Shown here: piece by piece, positions 1 to 6,550 of the stretch
How positions within the stretch are numbered: position 1 is the stretch's first letter
Layout: each line of letters starts with the position of its first letter
Assembly (NCBI GenBank): GCA_002452315.1
Contig: DKFH01000204.1
Location: 10,660 to 20,839 of the forward strand
DNA: 10,180 bases
Direction: 5' to 3'
DNA from: Anaerolineaceae bacterium UBA6801
Lineage (GTDB): Bacteria > Chloroflexota > Anaerolineae > Anaerolineales > Anaerolineaceae
Program-made: the position numbers and the translations under genes
Notes under the pieces: generated by a model
The model's input: only the letters and a program-made list of their open reading frames with translations
Database searches by the model: none
What the model was told of the DNA's origin: nothing

Positions 1-251
1 TCGATCGCGGGGTGCGGCAGCGGGCTTTGCTCAACCTGGGGCGCCAGGATGTGGATATTGGCGGGCTGACTCCCGAGGATGCGGGGATCATCGTGCTGGG
101 CGGCAGCAGCGACCACCTCGTGCTGGATGTCAGCGATGCGCACCACGCGCTGAATCTGGGCGATGAGGTGGCCTTTTGGCCGAATTACAGCGCGCTGTTG
201 GCCGCATCTACATCGGATTATGTACAGAAAACCGTTATCAAGGGGTTATAA
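1..251 (+). CDS. C-terminal end of an alanine/ornithine racemase family PLP enzyme (5' end outside window)
   Basis: The open frame enters from the left edge (first full codon at 3) and ends with TAA at 249-251, giving about 82 residues. The text resembles the C-terminal beta domain of the YhfX/ornithine-racemase group of fold-type III PLP racemases: a GRQDV segment, then GGSSDHLVLDV, then a GDEV...NYSALLAA...YVQK ending. In that family this domain packs against the PLP barrel of the partner subunit. The catalytic lysine would lie in the missing N-terminal part. Members act on ornithine or other amino acids, and the substrate cannot be told from this fragment. The stop is 7 nt before the alr start, so the two racemase genes are contiguous and co-directional. 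The family call is from remembered motif similarity. Confidence 0.72.
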   Translation, partial: DRGVRQRALLNLGRQDVDIGGLTPEDAGIIVLGGSSDHLVLDVSDAHHALNLGDEVAFWPNYSALLAASTSDYVQKTVIKGL

Positions 252-252
252 T
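247..252 (+). promoter_or_regulatory. Consensus -10 box directly before alr, possible leaderless promoter
   Basis: A perfect TATAAT overlaps the stop codon of the upstream racemase and ends 6 nt before the alr ATG at 259. At normal sigma-70 spacing, transcription would start at or next to the A of the ATG. A purine run (AAGGGG, 240-245) exists but is 13 nt from the ATG, long for a Shine-Dalgarno. No convincing -35 box is seen at 16-18 nt; TGTACA at 221-226 is the nearest resemblance and its spacing is too long. Coincidence is possible. Confidence 0.45.
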
Positions 253-258
253 AGCGCT

Positions 259-1380
259 ATGCTCTACCAAACCCATGTTCGCATTCATCTTGACCACATC
301 CGCCAGAATATCCGTGGCATTCGGGGGGTGATTGGGCCTGCGCGCAAGATGATGATCGCTGTGAAGGCCAATGGCTATGGGCACGGCGCAGTGGAAATCT
401 CGCGCCTGGCAGCGCAGAATGGCGTGGATTGGTTGGGCGTGGCTACGGTGCCGGAGGGTATGCAACTGCGGGCGGCTGGTATTCAGTTGCCAATCCTGAA
501 GTTTTCTCCGGCTTTTGAAGAAGAAATGGCTGCAGCCATTGATCACCGCCTTGCGCTGACGGTGTGCCAGGTGGAGAACATTGCCGCGCTGCAAGCGGCT
601 TGTGCAGATGCAGGAAAAACGCTGCCCGTGCACCTCAAGGTGGAGACCGGCATGGGGCGCATTGGTGTGGCCATCCCTGACGCACCGGCCATGGCAGCCT
701 TCATTAACCAGCAATGCCCCAACCTGGTGCTGGAGGGGATTTACACCCACCTGCCCGTTAGCGATGATCCTGACCCGGGTTACACCGAGGCGCAAATTCA
801 GCGTTTTAAGGATGTGGTTGAAAGAATTCAGGCGGCCATTGGTCGGCGGGTGAGCCTGGTTCACTGCGCCAACTCCGGCGCGGTGCTGGGGCATAAACCG
901 GGCTGGCTGGACCTGGTCAGGCCGGGGATCATGGTCTACGGGTACTACCCTGACCCAGAAACGCCGCGCACGGTCCCGATCAAGCCCGGGATGAGTTTTT
1001 ACACGCGGGTCTCCTTTGTTAAACATGTACCTGCCGGGACGAGCATTGGTTACGGGCGCACCTGGTTTGCCCCGCAGGATACCTGGATCGGCACTATCCC
1101 CGTCGGCTATGCGGATGGCTTTAACCGCTTGTTTTCGAACCGGGGCCGGGTGCTGATCAACGGGCAGTCGTACCCCGTGGTGGGGCGGGTGTGTATGGAC
1201 CAGAGCATGATTGACCTGGGGTTGGAGACGGATGTGAGGGTGGGTGATGAGGTGGTGCTGATGGGCCGCAGCGGTGACCAGGAGATCAGCTGCGATGAGT
1301 GGGCGCAGAAGCTCAACACGATCACCTACGAGGTGACCTGCCAGATCAACCCGCGCGTGACACGGGTGTATGTGGGGTAA
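259..1380 (+). CDS. alr: Alanine racemase
   Basis: This PLP-dependent enzyme interconverts L- and D-alanine and supplies D-Ala for peptidoglycan. The chosen ATG gives 373 aa, the normal family length. An in-frame start further upstream, at 163, would add 32 residues lying inside the preceding gene and unlike the family. The N-terminal PLP barrel carries AVKANGYGHG with the Schiff-base lysine at K36. The C-terminal domain carries SIGYGRTW with the second catalytic base at Y265. The MDQSM motif begins at M313, near where the active-site methionine loop lies in characterised enzymes. PVGYADGF and the ITYEVTCQINPRV ending are also typical. It sits 7 nt behind another racemase gene and is convergent with the permease gene at 1448-1942. 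Identity as Alr is secure. The physiological substrate is inferred from family; broad-specificity racemases look similar. Confidence 0.95.
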   Translation: MLYQTHVRIHLDHIRQNIRGIRGVIGPARKMMIAVKANGYGHGAVEISRLAAQNGVDWLGVATVPEGMQLRAAGIQLPILKFSPAFEEEMAAAIDHRLALTVCQVENIAALQAACADAGKTLPVHLKVETGMGRIGVAIPDAPAMAAFINQQCPNLVLEGIYTHLPVSDDPDPGYTEAQIQRFKDVVERIQAAIGRRVSLVHCANSGAVLGHKPGWLDLVRPGIMVYGYYPDPETPRTVPIKPGMSFYTRVSFVKHVPAGTSIGYGRTWFAPQDTWIGTIPVGYADGFNRLFSNRGRVLINGQSYPVVGRVCMDQSMIDLGLETDVRVGDEVVLMGRSGDQEISCDEWAQKLNTITYEVTCQINPRVTRVYVG

Positions 1381-1447
1381 TTACGGGAATTACCACTTGC
1401 CAGTTAAAAAGTGAGGGGGATGATCTCCTGGTGTGGTCAGCCTGTGC

Positions 1448-1942
1448 TTAGAGGAGAAATTTACCCAGGGAATGTGCCAAAAGACCCGCAGCGGGCGGGA
1501 CGATGAAGGTGATCGCGTAGCGGATCAGGGCCACTTTGGGGTTGATTAAGGCCATTTCCACGGGCAGGCGGGAGACCGACCACAAGGACCAGGCGGTGAC
1601 AAAGCCGATCACGGCACCCAGACCTGCACCGGCCTGGTAAAAACCGGCCACGATGGGGAAGACGACATAGGGCGAGCCAGGGACCAGCCCGCCAACTAAA
1701 CAGCCGATGAAAACAGCCTTGACCCCCGCTGTGCCCCCCAGCCAGGTGGCGATCAGGTCCTTTGGGATCAGCACCTGCATCAGACCGGCAATCAGAAAGC
1801 CTAACACTATCAAGATCAGGTTGTTCCACACGGTAGCACCGGCCATTTTGATCCCGGCCAGGGCCAGGCCTTCCCCGCGGATGAGCGCGTAGATCAATAA
1901 ACCGGCCGCAATCCCGGCCAGGATGAAGGCTGGCGTGTTCAT
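1448..1942 (-). CDS. Half-size DUF318/YraQ-type permease
   Basis: A small, very hydrophobic protein of 164 aa with about four to five membrane segments. The motif PGSPYVVFPIVAGFYQAGAG followed by TAWSLWSVSRLPVE resembles the half-length proteins of the DUF318 (UPF0718/YraQ-like, ArsP-related) permease family, whose full-length members hold two such halves. I chose the ATG at 1942 over the in-frame start at 1969 because AAAAGGAG lies directly upstream of it, while the 1969 start would place that sequence inside the gene. The transported substrate is unknown; ArsP relatives export organoarsenicals, but that cannot be assumed. No second half-permease is encoded beside it. The gene is transcribed toward alr. 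Confidence 0.72.
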   Translation of the reverse strand: MNTPAFILAGIAAGLLIYALIRGEGLALAGIKMAGATVWNNLILIVLGFLIAGLMQVLIPKDLIATWLGGTAGVKAVFIGCLVGGLVPGSPYVVFPIVAGFYQAGAGLGAVIGFVTAWSLWSVSRLPVEMALINPKVALIRYAITFIVPPAAGLLAHSLGKFLL

Positions 1943-2006
1943 GGGAGATCTCCTTTTGGGGTTTAACATTTATTTTTCCTGTCAGAGCATTTTAAGAGGT
2001 GATTTC

Positions 2007-2012
2007 ATTATA
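2007..2012 (-). promoter_or_regulatory. Likely -10 box for the permease gene
   Basis: On the minus strand this reads TATAAT, about 65 nt upstream of the permease ATG, leaving an untranslated leader of roughly 57 nt that contains the AGGAG ribosome site. The -35 region is poor: only TTATCG-like text is present about 18 nt upstream. The call rests on a single hexamer in the correct intergenic place. Confidence 0.35.
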
Positions 2013-2090
2013 AACCCGCTCACAGATAAACGATAAATAGTTGGGCGTGTTGAAAAACGCAGCATTTGTCTGTGCATAATCCGGTTTTTT

Positions 2091-2426
2091 CTGGACAAAG
2101 GATCAGCCATTGCTCAAATTTTCGTTTATCCCTGGGGTGATGATGATGCTGTAATCGCTGTGAGATGCATCGTCATTTACGGCGCTGAACTTGTACCAGA
2201 CCTGCTGTTTTTCTTGCTGAGACAAAATAGCGACATGCGCTTTGGAGCATTTGGCTTGGATAAGGAAGGAAACATTTTCTTTGAATATTCCATAGTGGGG
2301 TCCACCGTGGATAAAGAAGAGATAAAAACCGCCACTCTGGCCGTTCTAACAATAGCTGACCAATTCGATAACCCCATTAAAGAAAAATGGGGAGGGATGC
2401 GCCAGATTGATATGCTCAATCGCTAA
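2091..2426 (+). pseudogene. YbjN-like (CesT/type III chaperone-fold) gene lacking its 5' part
   Basis: From a GTG at 2160 this would encode 88 aa. Family-like sequence, however, runs in the same frame well before it: GSAIAQIFVYPWGDDDA is encoded from about 2100. The frame is open back to 2037, yet no ATG, GTG or TTG occurs between the TAA at 2034 and the GTG at 2160. The remaining part has TGAEL-like, MRFGAFGLD, IFFEYSIVGST and WGG segments, as I recall from YbjN-domain proteins of roughly 150 aa, a small alpha/beta chaperone-like fold of uncertain function. So the N-terminal helix region appears to be lost, and the other two frames upstream give no recognisable replacement. It could still be expressed as a short protein from the GTG, or from a CTG such as 2091, but neither has a clear ribosome site. 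Confidence 0.5.
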
Positions 2427-2480
2427 CAGTTGCATCAATTCATTGTAGAAATTGCTCTAATTCTTTGAACAGTGCTTTAA

Positions 2481-2510
2481 GAATTCCCCCGATAATAACC
2501 GGGGGAATTC
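2481..2510. terminator. Perfect hairpin between convergent genes, possible bidirectional terminator
   Basis: GAATTCCCCC (2481-2490) is the exact reverse complement of GGGGGAATTC (2501-2510). A further G-C pair inside gives an 11-bp stem and an 8-nt loop. It lies 54 nt after the YbjN-like stop and 7 nt after the esterase stop on the opposite strand. Only weak T-rich text follows on either strand, so this is not a textbook intrinsic terminator, though its position fits one. Confidence 0.5.
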
Positions 2511-2517
2511 ATCGCCA

Positions 2518-3411
2518 TTAAGTTGATTTTATGAGCCTGGCAATAAATTCAGAAATTAGCTCAAAACTCTCACGTGACTCAGGCAGGAACGGGATGATTG
2601 GAAACACATGAAACAAACCTTCCCAGGTCTTCAGATGGACTTCGACGCCAGCATTTTGTGCTTTTTCAGCCAGCCAGATCGCTTCATCGTACAAGATTTC
2701 GTCGGTGCCCACATGGATTAGCAGCGGAGGTAACCCTTCGAGATTGCTAAAAATCGGCGAGATGAGGTCATGATCCCTGGCATACTCACCGGCATAATAC
2801 CCGGCATAACGATCGAGGAAGGTAGGATTCAATATCGGGTCGACAGCGACCTTGGATTGGATCGATTCACTGGAAAGGGTCAGGTCAACCCAAGGGGAGA
2901 TGCAAACTGCGCATGCAGGCAAGGGATCACCCGCATCTCGCAGAGCAAGCACCGTTGACAGTGCCAGCCCGCCACCAGCCGAATCCCCGGCGATCGCAAT
3001 CTGTGACGAACCCGAAACGCGTGACAAGAGCCAACGATACGCGTGTAATGCATCTTCTACTGCAGCAGGAAAAGGATCTTCTGGCGCTAACCGGTAATCC
3101 ACCGCTAAAATCTGGGCACGGGTTACTGATGCAAGCCTTCCCAGGTATTCCTGATAACTTCGAATCGATCCCAAAGCATATGCGCCCCCGTGCAGGTAAA
3201 GCACCACCCCATTTATTGGATCAGAAATTGAGAACCATGCCGCAGAAAGTCCATTGATGTTAACAGGTTTGATTTCAATATCCCTGGGTATCTGAAATAT
3301 CCGGGTCGCCTTTTCCTGCTTCAATCGTTGCTGTTCGATAGTCCCCCTGACCTCGCTGTATCGCCGTAATTTTAATATCCACCTGGCAATCTTCGCTTGA
3401 ATACTGGGCAT
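2518..3411 (-). CDS. HSL-family (family IV) alpha/beta-hydrolase esterase
   Basis: Predicted cytoplasmic carboxylesterase or lipase of 297 aa. An N-terminal cap helix region (about 1-45) is followed by the alpha/beta-hydrolase core. The oxyanion-hole motif HGGAY is at 74-78, DYRLAPE at 105-111, the nucleophile elbow GDSAGG with S144 is at 142-147, the likely acid D237 is in GTDEILYD, and H268 is in LFHVFP. The triad is therefore complete and the order is that of the hormone-sensitive-lipase family. The ATG at 3411 is preferred because AAAGGA lies about 5-6 nt before it; an in-frame GTG at 3450 has no such site. The gene is divergent from pirin with a 159-bp shared intergenic region. TATGAT on the minus strand at 3438-3433 may be its -10 box. 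The natural ester substrate is unknown. Confidence 0.9.
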   Translation of the reverse strand: MPSIQAKIARWILKLRRYSEVRGTIEQQRLKQEKATRIFQIPRDIEIKPVNINGLSAAWFSISDPINGVVLYLHGGAYALGSIRSYQEYLGRLASVTRAQILAVDYRLAPEDPFPAAVEDALHAYRWLLSRVSGSSQIAIAGDSAGGGLALSTVLALRDAGDPLPACAVCISPWVDLTLSSESIQSKVAVDPILNPTFLDRYAGYYAGEYARDHDLISPIFSNLEGLPPLLIHVGTDEILYDEAIWLAEKAQNAGVEVHLKTWEGLFHVFPIIPFLPESRESFELISEFIARLIKST

Positions 3412-3540
3412 GTCGTCCTTTCGATTAGAACAATCATACACCAAATCCACTGTCTTCTTTTCACCAGTAAATAGCTTGTTGGAATGGTTTCATCCATCAA
3501 CAATCGGTGTGCAATCGAATGAGACTTCATGAACACACAT

Positions 3541-3546
3541 TATAAT
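3541..3546 (+). promoter_or_regulatory. Likely -10 box for pirin
   Basis: TATAAT lies 24 nt before the pirin ATG in the divergent intergenic region. Transcription would begin near 3553, giving a very short leader that still includes the strong Shine-Dalgarno AAGGAGG (3557-3563), 7 nt before the ATG. No convincing -35 box is visible. The ribosome site is clear; the promoter call is a single-hexamer match. Confidence 0.38.
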
Positions 3547-3570
3547 TATTGATATTAAGGAGGTTGACCC

Positions 3571-4515
3571 ATGTCCTCTCAGCAAAGCCTAGGGCAGGAA
3601 TGTACGTCCGACAGCACCCAGGAGCCGACCCTCACTGCGCACCCCGCGCGGGAAACCCGCTTAGGGGAGCTGAACATCTCCAGGGCGCTGCCCATTCGCG
3701 AGCGGCGCATGGTCGGCCCCTGGTGCTTTCTCGACCGCTTTGGGCCGCTAGCTTTTGCCGATGAAAAACCGATGAATGTCCCGCCCCATCCTCACATTGG
3801 GCTGCAAACTGTCACCTGGCTCCTGGAAGGGGAAGTGCTGCACACCGACAGCCTGGGTTCAACCGCCACCGTCCTCCCGGGCGGGGTGAATGTGATGACA
3901 GCCGGACGTGGCATCGCCCACGCGGAAGAAACGCCGACTCACCACAGCGGGAAACTCAGCGGCGTGCAGCTCTGGGCTGCCTTGCCGGATGAACACCGGC
4001 AAATTGAGCCGTCGTTCACAAGTTTGGAGCAGGTGCCGGTTATTGAGACCCGGGACGGCCTGGTTAGCCTGTTTGCAGGCAAGGTGGATGGCGTTTCCTC
4101 ACCTGCACCCTATTTTTCCGAAATCCTCGGGGCAGACATACAAGTTCACCCCCATCACCAAACTGCCTTTCCTTTAAGTCCTCACTATGAAACCGCTGTC
4201 CTGCTCCTGGATGGCGATTGCACACTGGAATATCAGACCTTATCACAAAAGACACTCTATTATCTCGGGGCCTGCCGCGAGCGCCTTGACCTGAACAGCC
4301 AGGATGGTTGCCACTTGTTACTGATCGGCGGGATGCCCTTTCCAGAGAAGATCCTCATGTGGTGGAATTTTGTCGCCCGCACCCCTGAGGAAATCCGCCA
4401 GGCACGCGACGATTGGGAAAATCACCGCCGGTTTGGCGAGGTGAAAGGCACGCAGCTCAAGCGCCTTTCCAGCCCAGATCTGACCCGCCTTGCTCCCCCG
4501 AACCCGGTCAGCTGA
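3571..4515 (+). CDS. Pirin family bicupin protein
   Basis: A 314-aa protein with the two-cupin layout of pirins. The N-terminal cupin is diagnostic: GPWCFLDRFGP at 49-59, then PPHPHIGLQT with H73 and H75, then AGRGIAHAEE with H117 and E119. These four residues match the single-iron site of characterised pirins, including the spacing of about 44 residues between the pairs. The ending contains a GEPF-like GGMPFPE and a W-N-F-V segment usual in the family. The start is fixed by a perfect AAGGAGG 7 nt upstream. Pirins include enzymes with quercetin 2,3-dioxygenase activity and proteins that bind regulators or metabolic enzymes, so sequence alone does not give the role here. The first 18 or so residues are low in conservation. 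Confidence 0.93.
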   Translation: MSSQQSLGQECTSDSTQEPTLTAHPARETRLGELNISRALPIRERRMVGPWCFLDRFGPLAFADEKPMNVPPHPHIGLQTVTWLLEGEVLHTDSLGSTATVLPGGVNVMTAGRGIAHAEETPTHHSGKLSGVQLWAALPDEHRQIEPSFTSLEQVPVIETRDGLVSLFAGKVDGVSSPAPYFSEILGADIQVHPHHQTAFPLSPHYETAVLLLDGDCTLEYQTLSQKTLYYLGACRERLDLNSQDGCHLLLIGGMPFPEKILMWWNFVARTPEEIRQARDDWENHRRFGEVKGTQLKRLSSPDLTRLAPPNPVS

Positions 4516-4564
4516 GCCAAAGGCTGATCAGACCCAGCCGTGACCGCATCTGAGGATGATCAGG

Positions 4565-4594
4565 TTGATGATTTGATAATTTGATATTTGATAA
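4565..4594 (+). repeat. Four near-tandem TTGAT repeats before the membrane-protein gene
   Basis: TTGAT occurs at 4565-4569, 4573-4577, 4581-4585 and 4588-4592, with steps of 8, 8 and 7 nt. Copies two to four each begin TTTGATA. The array is A/T rich against moderately GC-rich neighbours, and its last copy runs into the Shine-Dalgarno AAGGA (4593-4597) of the next gene. It could be a binding site, an unstructured leader or simple slippage; nothing in the sequence decides. Confidence 0.5.
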
Positions 4595-4606
4595 GGATGA
4601 CAAACA

Positions 4607-5305
4607 ATGAAACGTACCCATTTAGGAGACTTGCTGTGGCTATTGGTTTTGGCGGCCTTTACGGCCTTATTAGTCATCCCGGCCAGCCACCAGGTGTTTA
4701 TCCAGTTAACCACCCACTACCCTTACGGGATGGGTTTTCTTAAATTCGCCCTCCTGGCCACGATGGGTGAACTCCTGGCATTGCGGTTGGCACAGCGCGC
4801 CTGGAAGAAACCGGTGGGGTTATTCTTCAAGATCATCGTCTGGGGTGTAATTGGTGTGCTGATCACCTTCATGTTTTCATTTTACTCGGCCGGCGTGGCA
4901 GCCATGATCTCAGGCGATAAACCTGCCTTCAATAACAGCTTACTTTCCACCCTGTATCCCGCCTTTCTGACCAGCCTGATCATGAACCTCACCTTTGGGA
5001 TCGTGTTCATGGCCCTGCACCGGATGAGCGACACCTATATCGAGATGCGCTTCGATCAGCAGAAGCCCACATTTAATCAGCTCATCGGGGCGATCAATTG
5101 GCAGGCCTTCATCACCTTTGTGGTCGGCAAGACCATTCCCCTGTTTTGGATCCCGGCCCATACCATCACTTTTATGTTAGCCCCCTACCTGCGGGTGGTG
5201 GTTGCCGCCTACCTCTCCATCGTCCTGGGATTAATACTGGCTTATGCCAAAAGAAACGACGCAGATCCTTCATTCACCCAAAAACCAAGCCCAAACACAA
5301 ATTGA
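4607..5305 (+). CDS. Multi-pass membrane protein of unknown function
   Basis: A 232-aa integral membrane protein, very likely in the cytoplasmic membrane. Hydrophobic segments fall at roughly residues 8-27, 42-60, 72-97, 113-137, 162-185 and 191-212, giving about six spans with a short positively charged N-terminus and a hydrophilic tail from about 213. Conserved-looking polar or aromatic text sits in segment five: FVVGKTIPLFWIPAHTITF. This faintly recalls Mpv17/PMP22-like bacterial proteins, but I do not regard it as an assignment. AAGGA 9 nt before the ATG supports the start. It lies 91 nt after pirin and only 15 nt before the dioxygenase gene, so co-transcription with either is possible. 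No transport motif, catalytic motif or signal peptide is recognised. Confidence 0.8.
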   Translation: MKRTHLGDLLWLLVLAAFTALLVIPASHQVFIQLTTHYPYGMGFLKFALLATMGELLALRLAQRAWKKPVGLFFKIIVWGVIGVLITFMFSFYSAGVAAMISGDKPAFNNSLLSTLYPAFLTSLIMNLTFGIVFMALHRMSDTYIEMRFDQQKPTFNQLIGAINWQAFITFVVGKTIPLFWIPAHTITFMLAPYLRVVVAAYLSIVLGLILAYAKRNDADPSFTQKPSPNTN

Positions 5306-5307
5306 AG

Positions 5308-5313
5308 TATAAT
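5308..5313 (+). promoter_or_regulatory. Consensus -10 box directly before the dioxygenase gene, possible leaderless promoter
   Basis: TATAAT begins 2 nt after the preceding stop codon and ends 7 nt before the ATG at 5321. No Shine-Dalgarno is present in the 15-nt gap. Standard spacing would place the first transcribed base at or beside the start codon. The -35 region is not recognisable. Confidence 0.42.
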
Positions 5314-5320
5314 CACACAC

Positions 5321-6121
5321 ATGAAACCCGAAAACCAAACCCGCATTGTATACTTTTCCCACGGCGGCGGACCGCTGCCCATCCTGGGTGACCCCAGCCA
5401 CCAGGCTATGATCGACTTCATGACCGAATTGCCAGGGCGACTACCCCGGCCGGATGCCATCCTGGTGGTCAGCGCTCACTGGGAAGAAAAGGTGCCCACG
5501 CTGTTAGGCGCAGCCCGGCCGCCCATGTTTTACGACTACTACGGGTTCCCCCCGCAGGCCTACCAGATCAACTACCCCGCCAGCGGGCACCCTGCACTGG
5601 CCGCGCAGATTTCAAAAACCCTGGAGGATGCCGGGATCCGCGCACACATTGACAATCAACGCGGCTTCGACCACGGCCTGTTCATCCCCCTCAACCTGAT
5701 GTACCCTAAGGCCGATATCCCCGCCCTGCAGCTCTCCCTACAGCAGGGGCTTTCTCCCCAAGCCCACATCACCCTCGGACATGCTTTGCGCGGGCTGGAA
5801 GAAGAAAACCTGCTGGTGATTGGTTCGGGTTTTTCATTTCATAATATGTCCGCCTTCTTCCACCACGACCCGGCCATGATCACACCGCGTAACAACGCCT
5901 TCCAGGACTGGCTGATCGATACCATCACAGCAGAGATAGACCCGTCAGAGCGTGAAACCCGGCTAACGGATTGGGAAAGCGCACCTTATGCGCGCTACGT
6001 CCACCCGCGCGAGGAACATCTCCTACCGCTGCACGTCTGCGCCGGGCTGGCTGGTCGAGCCGGACAGGTCATCTTTGATGATAAAATCCTGGGCGTGCGC
6101 TGCGCTGCTTTTTTATGGTAA
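5321..6121 (+). CDS. LigB/DODA-type class III extradiol dioxygenase family protein
   Basis: A 266-aa cytoplasmic protein of the family that includes E. coli YgiD and plant DOPA 4,5-dioxygenase, which open catechol rings beside the hydroxyl groups with a non-haem metal. Family hallmarks in order: FSHGGGPLPIL with H14, VVSAHWE with H53, YDYYGFPPQAYQINYPASG at about residues 69-87, RGFDHGLFIPL with H118, GSGFSFHNM with H174, and HPREEHLLPLHVCAG with a histidine near 233. Metal and acid/base histidines all appear intact and the length is normal. The physiological substrate is unknown: bacterial members cleave DOPA or caffeate-like catechols weakly in vitro. It follows the membrane-protein gene by 15 nt but may have its own leaderless promoter. 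Family placement is secure; substrate is open. Confidence 0.92.
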   Translation: MKPENQTRIVYFSHGGGPLPILGDPSHQAMIDFMTELPGRLPRPDAILVVSAHWEEKVPTLLGAARPPMFYDYYGFPPQAYQINYPASGHPALAAQISKTLEDAGIRAHIDNQRGFDHGLFIPLNLMYPKADIPALQLSLQQGLSPQAHITLGHALRGLEEENLLVIGSGFSFHNMSAFFHHDPAMITPRNNAFQDWLIDTITAEIDPSERETRLTDWESAPYARYVHPREEHLLPLHVCAGLAGRAGQVIFDDKILGVRCAAFLW

Positions 6122-6240
6122 CTGTGGAATAGAATTAGCAAACTGCTTTTTATTGACCTTCCAAACGTCAAATAAAATAATAACTACGGAGTCTAAGTGC
6201 CCCCACTAATACCCCCCTTGTTTCAAGGAACCTTCCGGGT

Positions 6241-6490
6241 TTAAGTTCTCTCAGATTCAAGGATTAAGTGCAACAGTGATTTTTTAAAAATAGGCTGAAT
6301 AAATCCAATGCATTTTCTTGGTAAAGAATTCAATCGGTTCTCTATAAACAAAATGTCCACTTTCGTCAGGTGCATAAAGTTGGAGCTCTTTGGAATGTAA
6401 GGTCGAATCAACCCATTTGTGTTCTCATTGGTCCCTCTTTCCCAGGAAGCATACGGATGGGCAAAATAGATCTTAGCATTCAAAGGGACG
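6241..6490 (-). pseudogene. IS30-family transposase, C-terminal remnant
   Basis: About 80 residues match the C-terminal quarter of IS30-family DDE transposases. KIYFAHPYASWERGTNENTN is the block that carries the third acidic catalytic residue, and it is followed by GLIRPYIPK and ENRLNSLPRKCIGF. Family proteins are about 320-390 aa, so most of the gene, including the first two catalytic Asp residues, is absent. The frame upstream of about 6490 shows no transposase similarity and soon meets a stop. The reading frame ends TAA at 6241-6243 in text (6243-6277) that resembles an IS30-type end, where the transposase 3' end commonly runs into the terminal repeat. No matching opposite end was found, so the element is dead and truncated. 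Confidence 0.82.
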
Positions 6491-6550
6491 GCTGAAGAAG
6501 CATTTAAAGTTGAATACATTTCTACCTACACAACAAAATCCCCCATAAAG

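Noticed and set aside
238..1026. Long minus-strand open frame opposite alr
   Set aside because: It is fully contained in the unambiguous alr gene and its translation has no recognisable protein character, so it is an antisense shadow in GC-rich sequence.
4522..4539. GGCTG...CAGCC hairpin after pirin as a terminator
   Set aside because: The stem is only 5 bp and no T-run follows, so it is too weak to call.
6152..6172. TTGAC...GTCAA stem after the dioxygenase gene as a terminator
   Set aside because: Short A/T-rich stem with a 9-nt loop and no run of T after it.
6216..6228. CCTTG-TTT-CAAGG hairpin near the IS30 scar
   Set aside because: A 5-bp stem in a repeat-poor stretch is expected by chance; no terminator tail or target-site structure accompanies it.
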